Part shown: positions 23,232-33,961 of the stretch, piece after piece
Layout of the letters: each line of letters opens with the position of its first letter
Position numbering within the stretch: position 1 is the stretch's first letter
NCBI GenBank assembly: GCA_002110485.1
Contig: MOWL01000005.1
Location: 310,001 to 374,000, forward strand
DNA length: 64,000 nt
Origin: Emergomyces orientalis
Taxonomy: Eukaryota > Ascomycota > Eurotiomycetes > Onygenales > Ajellomycetaceae
Reading direction: 5' to 3'
Position numbers and translations under genes: made by a program
Notes under the pieces: model-generated
The model's input: the letters and a program-made list of their open reading frames with translations, nothing else
Databases searched by the model: none
Told to the model about the DNA's origin: nothing

Positions 23232-25273
23232 ATGTGGCTCGCAAAGCTGGTTAGGTCGCAAGCCCATTTTGTTCCAGGTGCGTGGCTTGGGATCGATTTC
23301 CTTCAACAAAATATATAAATACAGTGCCTTGTTTTACCCCCACAACACCCCAAATTACAACGTCAACATATACAATACACACCACAACCCGAATAACTGA
23401 TGTTTATTTTTATTTTTAATTTTTTTTCGTGAACGCAATAGGCAAATTGAAGGTGACCGAACTTTTCTGGGATGTCCCACTTGATTACAATCGGCCCACT
23501 GAGGCCACTCTTCGGCTCTTTGGGCGGGCTGTAAGACGTCGAGAGCCCGGGGTTGATTTGGCTCGAGATGAAAAGGTTTTGCCCTGGTTTGTGTACTTAC
23601 AAGGTGGGCCGGGGATGTCAGCGCCGCCTCCCCAGGACATTAGTTGGGTGCAGATGGTATTAGATAGGGGATACCAGGTAGGGAATGACTTCAAAAGCAA
23701 ACGCTGCTCAATCTACTTCCTAACCCTTAGGTGGATGGTTGAAGCCAAAATAATGAAGATGAACTTCTCTGTTATCGCTTTGATTACATTTCTGGACGGC
23801 TCTACTAATTATTTGTACAGATTCTCTTACTTGACCAGCGAGGTACTGGATTGAGTACTCCAATTACGGCTGCTACTCTTGGCCTTGTAGGTGATGCTGT
23901 TAAGCAGGCAGAGTACCTCAAACTATTCCGTGCGGATAACATTGTCCGGGACTGCGAAGCTATCCGTGAAAACATTACTGCTGAGTATCCGCCCGAAAAG
24001 AAGAAATGGAGCATCCTTGGCCAGAGTTTTGGCGGGTTTTGTGCAGTTACGTATCTTTCAAAATTGTGAGCTACAGGGCTATGATCTTCTGTTACCGTTG
24101 TTACTCTGAAGGTTACTCTGGAAGCTAATTCTGATTTGTGAAGCCCCGAGGGCCTGCGAGAGGTCTTCACAACTGGAGGTCTTCCTCCTCTGAGAAGGGG
24201 GCCTGAATCTGTATACGAGCGGACGTACGGTATGTTTCCGAAGACTCTGGCTGAAACGAACAAACAAACTGAGGCGCAACAGAAAAGGTCCAAGAACGGA
24301 ATGAAGCGTATTACTCTAAGTTCCCCGAGGATGTCAGCAGAGTTAACTATATCCTGCGCTATTTGAACGAGAACCAGGTACTGCTACCGGCTGGAGTACT
24401 CACAACCGCCAGATTCTTGTCAATGGGATTGTCATTTGGTATGCGAGGTACATATAAACGATCATCGCGTTATGTTTTGGACGAACCCATTTTGGCTAAC
24501 ATCTGAAATAGGGGGCCTGGATTCTATTCACGGTATGGACGGATGTTGTGTAATCATATTCAAGCCTACCGAGGTACTTACTCGCAATGTGTGTAGATAT
24601 CGTGCTGCGAGTTCACAACGAGTTGGAAGCCTTTAACATTTTGACCACCCCAACTCTTTCAATACTTGATAACGCTACCACGTTTGACAATCATATCCTA
24701 TATGCGGTTCTTCATGAAGCCATATACTGCCAAGGGTAAGAGGCCTCCTTTTTGCGACGCTTTGTATAACAAATTTTTAATTATTCTATAGCGAGGCGTC
24801 AAATTGGTGTGCGGATAGATTGATATCAAAGTACTCTCGATTCCAGAACAATTTTGATGGGAGTCCAGTGTTTTTCACTGGGGAAATGGTGAGTTAAATG
24901 GCACAATCGCCCTTCGGGCCGGACGAAAACCCAAAATTGACCGAGGAATCTACGCACACAGGTATACTCACACATATTTGAATCTTCCAACGAGCTCAGG
25001 CAAATCAAAGCAGCTGCGGACATCATTGCGGCATACGGCGAATGGCCAGATCTCTATGACGAAGCACAACTAGCAAAAAACGAGGTACCGGTATTTTCAG
25101 CCACCTTCGTTGATGACATGTATGTGCATTACGCATTGGCAACGGAAACCGCAGCGAAGATCAAAGGGTGCAAGCAGTTCGTTACGAATGTCATGTATCA
25201 CAACGCCATCCGTGTGAATGCAGATGAGTTGATAAAACAACTATTCGCCTTGAGAGACGACACGATCGATTAG
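23232..25273 (+). CDS. Proline iminopeptidase (alpha/beta hydrolase, S33 family), nine exons, 448 aa
   Basis: Exons are 23232-23277, 23442-23677, 23821-24065, 24144-24229, 24283-24447, 24512-24532, 24597-24735, 24792-24888 and 24962-25273. They join to one frame of 449 codons. Seen in order: FVPGKLKVTELFWDVP near the N-terminus, the oxyanion-hole motif LQGGPGMSAPPP, LLDQRGTGLSTP, the nucleophile elbow GQSFGG (Ser), then the late Asp and His regions (DDMYVHYA and YHNAIR). It removes N-terminal proline from peptides in the cytosol (family knowledge). Seen without splicing the locus looks like a broken pseudogene, but every break coincides with good splice signals. Exon 6 is only 21 nt. No signal peptide is visible. 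Confidence 0.9.
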
Positions 25274-25432
25274 AGCAAGGGTTTTCACTTTTACCTTTGA
25301 TGACCTCCCGCCATGGAACATATCCAGCCGTCTATTAGACTGTTTATAGAGTTTATATGTAGCGTGGTCATGTCCATTTTGGGGGATTTGTAATAAACGT
25401 ATGCACATATAATTGGACGGCACAAGAATATA

Positions 25433-26606
25433 TCAATCAACTAGTTCCCTTGCAAAATCAATCAGGCGTATCCGGCACGCATCCCGCGGATGAAACTGTG
25501 CAATTTTCGCCTTCACCAAGAACCTAGATGCGGCAGTATCCCGCTCTAGTTCGATATAGGACGACGTCCCAGCCGCCTCCAACAGCGAATCAAGAAGAGC
25601 CTGCATCCCGGCCCCAGCCGTCTCGCGTTTGCTACCTATACCTATTCCAGCTCTTCGACCATCCCCTTCCGCATCCCCACCTCCACTCGATCGACGAAAG
25701 ACCAGCTCATCAATCCGCTGCTGTCGCGAATCCTTCCTCACATGCACTTTCGCGGCAGCCGTACTCTTCCTCTCCTTTCCATGCGTCGTATACCCCGCCG
25801 CCAGCGTCGCATCTGGCACCTCAATCTGGTCCCCCACAACCGGCCCCCCCAAATCCTCCGCAGCAAGCATCGAAGCTAAATGCTCATCAATAAATTCCCT
25901 CAAGGCCTCCTTCAGCGCGGCAGTCTTCTTCGCCAACTCGACTTTCCGTCTGCGATGCTGCTGCATGAGCTCCTTAGCCAACTGCGCCGGCGTCTTCTCA
26001 CGCTCCTCCGGCCGTGTGGATTTTAAATCCCTTATGCGCTCATCTAAACCTGTGCTGATTAGCTGTGCATCGCGTACAGCGGCTTGTTCGGCATTTAACC
26101 GCTCCCGGTCTGCGTTGAGATCTTGCGCTGTGGCGGATATGCTTGTTTTGAGGTCCAGGATTTGGCAGGATGTTTCGCGCAATGCGAGGAGGGTGGGCAG
26201 GGGGGAGTCAGGGGGTGGCAGGTCTGGATCAGCTTGTGAGAGGGTTTTGTAGGCCTTTGTTGCGCGTCGGATTTGCGCAAGGCGCGCGCGGGGTTCAAGG
26301 CCTGGGCGTGGGAGGTTGTTTGTTGTGGAGCGACGGAGCTAGATAAGAAAATTTTTAATAAAAAAACTTTATTAGGTTTCGAATTATGACGCAGAAATTT
26401 GTAAAACAAGCGAATTGATTCCAACTAACCTCTTGCAGAGCATACTCCTGGCGTCTTACTTGATCTTGGAGTTGTTTCAGGGTCTGATCTAGCTGTTGAT
26501 TGTATGCGAGCTGGTCAATTGGGTGATGGGCGCGTTCTTCTTCAAGTTTGCGATTGTGTTCTGCAAACTGGCGTATCCTGTCCAGGGTATCCTGCTGCGA
26601 GGCCAT
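25433..26606 (-). CDS. Probable kinetochore protein CENP-K (Sim4-like), two exons, 360 aa
   Basis: Exons are 26606-26430 and 26338-25433, with donor GTTAGT and acceptor CTAG. The protein is mostly coiled coil: residues 1-59 start MASQQDTLDRIRQFAEHNRK, and a second Gln/Arg/Glu-rich helix runs from about 105 to 200. A low-complexity Gly/Arg/Ser region follows, and a conserved C-terminal domain ends IAQFHPRDACRIRLIDF. The final HPxDxxRIRL motif resembles the C-terminus of CENP-K/Sim4, a subunit of the inner kinetochore CCAN complex. The coding call is firm. The family call rests on this motif and the coiled-coil layout, so another coiled-coil kinetochore subunit is possible. Confidence 0.6.
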
Positions 26607-27794
26607 CTTTCCAGCTCTTCTCTTGATATAATATCGTATGTTATTGCATACATATATGCTCAGTTGATGCGTTCCAAAATTGACAGCAATGCCCACGTGA
26701 CATGGCTCCTGGTTCTATTCTCAGCACACTAGTCCATATGCGTGTATCTTATTGCTTAACCGGGCTTAGTTCCGCCATGTCCCCACAGTTTAGCCTTTTG
26801 CGGCTCTGGGGCCTTCCTCCAACCTCATCTCACCATCGTCCGTCGCCTCCTTTGCGGTTTTCTCTTTCTTCAACCTCACCTCCCAGCAGCATCGCGTACT
26901 GCAATAGTCATCATCATTCATCGTAGGAGACCTTTTCCCATCTCACCTTTTTCCCCTAGTCCCCATCTCTCTCTCTCTCTCTCTCCCCCTCCTTTTCTCT
27001 CTGTGTTACACTTTAATACTCACTCTGCTTTGTCAGTCATCCTTGAGCAGCTGCTCTAAACCCCCCCTTTTCGTGTCTCAGTTGCTAACAAAGACTTCAG
27101 GTTTCGCGCAAGATTGGGTCTGATCTGGGGCAAGGAAGCTAAGAAAGAGACATTTTTTAAGAAATAGAAGAAGAAAGAAAGAAAGAAAGAAAGGAAAGAG
27201 GTTCCCAACAACCTAGGTGTATCACCCTGTTTGAGCCTGTCACTTTGTCCATCAAGCTTCCAAATCCTTCTTTGGCTGAAGGTCCTCCGTCATTTTTCAC
27301 CACCTCTACCAACACTACCACCATATCACAGCCCCTCCGTCCCCCCTGTGGATCAAGTTTCTCTCCCAGCATCTCCCAAGTTTCTCCTGGAGCCTTTCGC
27401 TCAATACTACTGAACAATCCAACCTTCTCACCTTTATTCAACACCCATCTCCATTTCTACGTCGACTCCACTTGCCTCTCCGCACCGCTTCCACTATCTA
27501 CCACCACCACTACACTTCCTCCTTGACTGCAATATCTCAGCCTATCTCCAAGCACCAACTCCTCTCCAATCGACCCACCTGCACCAGCAAGTTTTCCTTG
27601 GGAAATCCCTGGTGTACATAGCCGATTCAGAAACAAGAGCAATTTAAAGAAAAGATATTCAGATCCTACTTCGGCCCTTGTTTTTCCAACGTAGGTGAAG
27701 CAACAGAAAGAAAGCATCCAGGTCCAGAACAAGAAATCCCCGACGAAATCCCATATTTCATCTCCAGTACCAGCAAACCCAAACGCAATAAAAA
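26607..27794. other. Divergent promoter and long 5' leader of the KH gene
   Basis: 1188 bp. It holds a CT-rich microsatellite at about 26966-26998 and a GAAA repeat at about 27168-27200, then a pyrimidine-rich stretch typical of long fungal 5' leaders. Short frames here look like upstream ORFs, not genes. Confidence 0.5.
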
Positions 27795-29439
27795 ATGTCC
27801 GCCTCTCCGACCTCAGCCGTTGCGTCGACGAAACGTCCTCTCGAGGACCCATCATCGCCATCAGGGCCCACCGATCAACCTGATGCCAAACGCCCTGCCC
27901 TGGACAAGGTAGTAAAGGGTGAAGAAGAAGAATCTAAACTAGTGCAAGAAGGTGAAAGCTCTGCGACGGAGACTGCCAAGTCTGACACTGCCCCTCAGCC
28001 GGCGACTGCTGCCACTGGAGAAAATGGTGTAAAGGATGAGCAAGGTGATTTAGTTGTTCCTGATGCTCCTCATGCAAATGGCAAAAACGCGTCCCCTGCT
28101 CAAATACTGGAGACCCAGCCCATTCAGTCCACAGCTTCTCAAAATGACCGCTCATCATCGCAACCCCCTTCCCAGAACGCTAATCAAGATGAGAGTGGAT
28201 GGATTCATATTCGGGCTGTGATCTCTAGTGCTGAGGCGGCAACTTGTATTGGCAAAGGAGGTGAAAATGTTTCACAGATTCGTCGTTTATCTGGCGCCAA
28301 GTGCACTGTTAGCGACTATTCTCGTGGTGCAGTTGAAAGAATTCTAACTGTCAGTGGCATGCAAGATGCAGTTGCTAAGGTGTGTTCCAAGTTTCTACTG
28401 ATTATTTACCCCGTGCGTTTCTTCCCCAATATCGCAATCACTGACATATGCCCTGGTGAAAGGCTTTTGGTTTGATTATTCGTACTCTTAACAATGAGCC
28501 CTTAGAGGCACCATCCACAGCTCAGTCAAAGACATATCCCCTTCGTCTCCTCATTCCCCACCTGCTCATTGGATCCATTATTGGGAAATCTGGAGTGCGC
28601 ATTCGCGAGATCCAAGAGGCTTCCGGTGCTCGTCTTAATGCTTCCGATTCATGCCTTCCACTCTCCACTGAACGGACCCTTGTTATTCTAGGTGTTGCTG
28701 ACGCAGTTCACATCGCAACTTATTATGTTGCGGTGACTTTGGTAGAACAACTAACTGAAAGATTTGGCGGACCTGCAGCTTCCGCTTACGCCACCCGCAG
28801 TGGTGGACCGGCCGGTGTTGTCCCTGGAGGTATGCAGGTCGTTCCGTACATCCCCCAACCAGCCGGCGGACAATACGGGCATCCAGATACCTTCAAGAGG
28901 CACCAACCTCAGGCAAATCGGGCCGTATCCACCGGTGGCTACGGTGTGCCGTACGTCCATGGCCAACCGGGCCAGCCTCAAATGCCGCAACAAACACTTC
29001 ATTATGGCGCATCCCCTCGTCCCGGCTACACTGGAGCTGGACCTCATCAACCAGCACCCTACGGCGCTCCCCAGCCCGCTCCAGTTCATGGTGCACCAAG
29101 TGCTCAGCCTGGTGGAAGCGTTGTTCCGGGAGCACCAGTGACGCAGCAGATCTTCATTCCAAACGATATGGTGGGTGCTATCATTGGAAAGGGAGGTGCC
29201 AAGATCAACGAAATACGCCACCTCAGTGGTAGTGTTATCAAGATCAACGAGCCTCAGGATAATAGCAATGAGCGCTTGGTTACTATCACGGGTACACCGG
29301 AGTGCAACCAGATGGCTCTCTATATGCTTTATTCTAGACTTGGTATGTTGTTTATCCGAGCTGGTCTACCCTTCTCCCATATGGACTCTTTACTAACCGT
29401 GGCATTTTTCGTACAGAGAGCGAGAAACATCGGATTTAG
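27795..29439 (+). CDS. Three-KH-domain RNA-binding protein (Rnc1/Pbp2 type), three exons, 495 aa
   Basis: Exons are 27795-28379, 28463-29342 and 29417-29439. An acidic Pro/Ser/Glu-rich N-terminus (1 to about 130) is followed by KH1 (about 135-195, loop GKGG), KH2 (about 221-290, loop GKSG), a Gly/Pro/Gln/Tyr-rich linker (about 290-420) and KH3 (about 424-490, loop GKGG). Each GxxG loop is intact, so all three domains should bind single-stranded RNA. The family includes fission yeast Rnc1 and budding yeast Pbp2/Hek2, which regulate mRNA stability and localisation. The last exon carries only eight codons including the stop (ESEKHRI). The long leader upstream suggests translational control, which is an inference. 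Confidence 0.92.
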
Positions 29440-30294
29440 AGTACCCAAAGGTTACTTTTCGTTCCCTTTTTATATTTTATGTTTCTTTGTTTTCATGTTG
29501 GGTTCCCTTTGCTCAATTTAGGGAGTTGCTTGAAAAGTAGTTTCTATGAATTTGTCACTTTTGATTTTTCTCCTTCCTTTCGTACATGTGCTTTTTAACC
29601 TCCGTTACTTATCACGGCTTATTACTCTTGCGTTTTGTTCTGTTCTCGGTTTTCTTTTCGTTATATCTGGTTTATCCATTACCGTTCAAGTTCTTGTCAA
29701 CTTTCTCGTCTTGTCAGCACTATAAGCTGTTCTTTTTCATTTTCTCATGGTGTATTTTTACCCCGAACAGATATTAATGGCAATCTCACTACTAACTCAA
29801 TTACCATGAAAATCTTAATTGTCTAAATTCCCTCATCTCGCAGCTGCTGGTCATGGAAAGAATCCTGACACCGCTAAACTGCATTGGAAGAGTGGTTATA
29901 TCGATTACGATTAAACTGGACAAGCTGGTTCTGGGAATAATTGATCCACGGATATACATCCGTGTCAGAACTATTAGTCCGCAAGTGCATGCGACATAAA
30001 CCCCAGATAGCTCTGTAAAGGTACTCCTCCCTCCTTCCTCTCCCCAGAGTGAACCCCCCCCCCTTTAGCCCCTCCAATGTTCCAAATTCCCCCTTCTACC
30101 AAAAAAGTTTACGTCAGCCGCATGCCATCATCCCCTGCCTCCTCGCGTACCGCACAATAATGTTCATCAAATCACTCCATCCCCTTCCACCCGTTGGCAC
30201 CGCTATATTTTAGCACACATCCGCGTTTCCCTATTTTCGCTCTCACTCTCCCCCCCACTTCCCCTTTCCCCTCCCTCCCGTCCTTCTCATTCTT
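29440..30294. other. Intergenic between convergent genes
   Basis: 855 bp. It holds the probable 3' UTR of the KH gene (T-rich, 29440-29780) and a C-run at about 30051-30063. I see no gene. Confidence 0.5.
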
Positions 30295-31102
30295 TCATTT
30301 CTTTCCCTCTTCCACTTTCTCCTCCTTCTCTCCCTTCTCTTCTTCTCTCATGAATCTAACATACCTCATCTCCAACACCTTAATCCCAGGTAACATCTTC
30401 CCCCTAACCGGCGCAATAGCCTTCTCAAACTCATCCGTACTAATCACCGCCTCATGTTCCTGTACGCTCTCCCACCCAATCACCAGAATCGCCAACTCCG
30501 CCTCCCCAGACGGACTATCGGCATGCACCACAGTTCCGGGCCTTTCCACCCATCCCAGCGATAACCAGCGTGGTGGGCCTGGCTTTCCCATCTTCGTCCG
30601 CGATGGCGATAAGGAGGTTTGCTCTTGTTGCTGCTGCTGCTTCGCGGCGGGCAGGTCCTCGTCGTCATCGGAGGGCTTGACGTTTAGTAATGTGGTGCGC
30701 AGGTTTGATAGGGAGGTGTTTATGAAAGACTTCTCCTCGGAGGGAAGTGCGCTGGGGAAAGGGAGGATGGCGAGTTCGACGATTGGTGTGGTGGCGAGGT
30801 GTTGGATGGGGACGGGTGGGGTGAGGGTTGTGTGGATTGTTATTGGGGTTGAGGACGGGGCGATGATTGGGGTTATTTGGCTGAGGGGGACGGAGGAGGT
30901 GGTGTCCTTCCATGCTAATTTTTGTGTATTGCGTGGTTGGGGGGACGCAGGTTTGTTAGCTAGCTGATTTTTTGAGAAGGTTTGTATGACCGTATAGTAA
31001 AAACCGACTTTTATTATTTTGCGTACAAGACTTGGGTATATATTTACAAAGGTAAGGATAGGTAGATCTAACAACTGGTAGGGATTTGGGAAAGCAATGA
31101 GA

Positions 31103-31141
<39 letters not shown>

Positions 31142-31335
31142 TAACCAACAACCCAAACGATGTCATTCTCATCCTCCACGGTCCGTCCCCAGGTAGAATA
31201 CTGGTAGCCACTCTGCAGCTTCACGGCCTCGAGAGCGTCAGTGAAGATCCGTCCATCATAATTTTCCGGGTCCTCGGGCTTCACGCCTTCTTTGAAGGTT
31301 AGGTAAACGAGCTCCGTGACGGAGTTTGATGCCAT
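30295..31335 (-). CDS. Dimeric alpha-beta-barrel-like protein, two exons, 269 aa
   Basis: Exons are 31335-31146 and 30914-30295 (270 codons with stop), with donor GTTAGT and acceptor TTAG behind a GCTAAC branch site. The protein has two related halves. The N-terminal half (VTELVYLTFKEGV to DIVWVVAW) and the C-terminal half (AELAILVIGWES to GIKVLEMRYV) both look like the strands and the W-S/E-H-containing helix of antibiotic-monooxygenase-like dimeric barrels. The linker contains a Gln run. It ends in a Glu/Lys-rich tail. No catalytic residue can be named and the function is unknown. The intron contains a TA microsatellite that starts six bases inside the donor site. Confidence 0.75.
31110..31140. 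repeat. (TA)n microsatellite, 31 bp
   Basis: Uninterrupted alternating A/T inside the intron of the alpha-beta-barrel gene, next to its splice donor. Confidence 0.95.
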
Positions 31336-31949
31336 CTGCCAGCTTTTCTCTTTCCTTCTTTTTATTTATGCTTGCCCGCTTATCTCTTTTATTCCCCTCT
31401 TCTTCTTTTTCTTTTGGAATTGGGGCGAACGTATGGTGCAACCTAGCGAATGCAGCGGGTATAGGTATACTTATATGTGTATTCAGCATGCGATAGTAAA
31501 TAAAGGGTCGAGGGGAGAGATTAATGATACGATGATATAAACTGGGAACAGCAGGCGATGATGTCACCTCTTGGTGATTCGGAGGCTCAGCCGAAGTTAC
31601 ACCAAGAGAATCAGAGGAAGAACAAAGTTAGGGTTTCGGGCTAATGGCTAACTGAAAGGTATTATTTATTTACTTATATATATTTTGTGAGCCAAAGAAA
31701 AAAATTCTACGTTTTTAAAATTCATGGATGTTCTCTTCACATCATTCATTCTCCACTCAAGCAAAAAAATACATGGGGGGCCCTTTGCTTGTCCTAGCGC
31801 CGCTGGAACCCCCACATAGGCCAGTCACACATATCAAACAAAAATAATCGCAAACTGCACATTCATTTCCCCAATACTTTCTCTCTGGACACGAACATGC
31901 ATGTTGCATAAATATCAAGAAGAGAGATAAGTAAAAGGGGGGAGTAATA
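31336..31949. other. Divergent promoter region
   Basis: 614 bp between the start codons of the alpha-beta-barrel gene and the methyltransferase gene. I see no repeated operator. Confidence 0.45.
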
Positions 31950-33961
31950 ATGTTTTTCCTTCTACTCGCATTCCCATTTCCCCTTCTCACCTTCATCTTG
32001 GGCCTGTTAACGACAACTGTCTTCATTCCCTTGCTGGTGGGAATGGTAGCAAAGTTAGCCTCTCTCTTCTTGCACAACAGCAACAGCAGGAGAGGAATCA
32101 AGGATGATGCAGCGAAAGAAGAGCATGGCCTCTACAGCCTGGATCATGGGGTGTTGAATTTACCTAGCTTGACGCCGGACGAGATGTGGATGAATATGGG
32201 TTATTGGAAGGTTGGTTTTCTATCTTTTTTTCTTTTACTTTTTATCCCTTCCAGGTGCTTGCTGTCTTGCTTCCACTCTTACTTTTGGCACCATTTTGAG
32301 CCCCCCCTCCTTTTATTTTTCTAAATCATGGAGGAGCCCGGGGAGCAAGAGAAAATCTTTGGCATTTCTACAGATCACTGAAAGGGGGATACGTGAATAT
32401 CATTGAAACTTTGGGGTGGGAAGAAAGAATACATGAATGATGTCTTTTGATTGATTCCCTATACCCCATAGCTCATACTCTTCTAAAAATAATTTACTCT
32501 GTAAAGAGTAAATTGTTATATAACACTGTTCAATTAGCTTCCAATCTCATGCAAGACGCTTTTCTGATTTGGATGCTCCCCACCCCCCAAAACAAAGTCC
32601 TTCCCTCTATACCCAAATGTTACAATGTCTAGTGGAATAAAAACTTAAAACTCAAAACTCAAAAATCAAAAGAAAAACGCCCAGGAACCAAATCAATGCC
32701 TCCACAACTTTTCTGAAATGTACTAACCCCTCTCTTTGAAAATGAACAAAAAAAAAAGAACACAGCTTCCTTTCCAGGCGCCTGTCGCGCATTGCTAGAT
32801 AAAATCCTGCAAACAGCAGGTTTGGACATCGATTCCATTGACATCGCCGTCAACGTTGACTTTTCCGTTGCCAGTGTCACTGGCGTGGACTACCCGTCAA
32901 GGACAAATAGTCGGTCCGCATGTAAGCCCCCAAAAGGGAGGGAGAGCAGGAATAACAGGACGCCAGTAGACGGTAAAAAGAGGGTTATCCTGGATGTTGG
33001 ATTTGGTTGTGGTGAACAAACTTTGTATCTGATGAAGAAGAAAGTGGCCGCTCGTAACGCACTTGGTGGTGATGCAGAGGCTCAGGTAAATAGCTGGGAT
33101 GATGATTGCAAGAACGATGACGCAGAAAGCACACCGAGTAATAAAACCCTGGCAGGATCAGACGTTCGCGATTCCCCTCAAAGTGTACCGCTATTTCAGC
33201 ACTACGTCGGCATCACTATCGAGAAGATGCAGTGTGGGTTTGCACGGTCCAGAGTCGCTGAAGCTATAAGGAACTGTAATGACTCCGTAGACAAACATGG
33301 ACCCTCGCAAACTTGGGGCAAAAGAAAAGGGCAGTCGATAGGAGGGATCGTCGAGCTTTTCTGTGCAGATGCAGCCAAACCATATGCCTGGTCGGACGAA
33401 ATACAGCGGTCAATCTCAACTGCTTTTGGAAAAGGCAAGTACGACGAGGAGGAAAGTGGTCTTGGAAGAAAAGCGGCAGAGGAGCGTTACGTCCTGGGCC
33501 TGGACACGTTATACCACTTTAGCCCCTCAAGAAAGGAGCTATTCGAATATTCGCATTCCACCCTCCAAGCAACCTTACTCGCCTTTGACCTCTTTCTACC
33601 ACCGAAATCGCACTCTTCATCGTCACTCGACAATGTAAAAAGGAGTTTAAATACCTTAGCCCTCCGTTGCCTGACTCCGGCCCTTTCCGCCCCATTCTCA
33701 AATTTTGTTACCATAGCGGAATATACAAGCCTGTTGGAAAAGGCTGGCTATGAGCTTGAAGACATCACGATCGAAGATATCACGGATGATGTATTTCCCG
33801 GCCTCGCGAAATTTTTCGAGAAAAGAATACAAGATATGACTGCACTGGGCCTAAAAGGGTTCACAAAGTGGAGGGTTTCTGGATGGTTGTTTCGCTGGCT
33901 TGCTGGTGGGAAGGTGCTTAGGGCGGGCGTTGTTGTTGCGAGGTGGAAAGGTAGTGCCTAG
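31950..33961 (+). CDS. Membrane-anchored SAM-dependent methyltransferase, two exons, 487 aa
   Basis: Exons are 31950-32210 and 32759-33961. Residues 1-40 form a hydrophobic N-terminal segment (FFLLLAFPFPLLTFILGLL), probably one or two membrane spans. The family motif MNMGYWK ends exon 1 and continues after a 548-bp intron as NTASFPGACRALLDK, which sets the acceptor behind a TACTAAC branch site. SAM motif I is VILDVGFGCGEQT at about residue 162. A later YVLGLDTLYHFSPSR region and a C-terminal WRVSGWLFRWLAGG stretch match a group of fungal small-molecule methyltransferases. The substrate is unknown. Its stop codon overlaps that of the convergent transcription factor gene. Confidence 0.85.

Noticed and set aside
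23429..25273. Iminopeptidase locus as a frameshifted pseudogene
   Set aside because: All frame breaks are removed by eight introns with normal GT...AG ends, leaving 449 codons with the catalytic motifs.
25528..26252. Antisense frames opposite the CENP-K-like gene
   Set aside because: Proline/serine-rich shadows of the coiled-coil gene.
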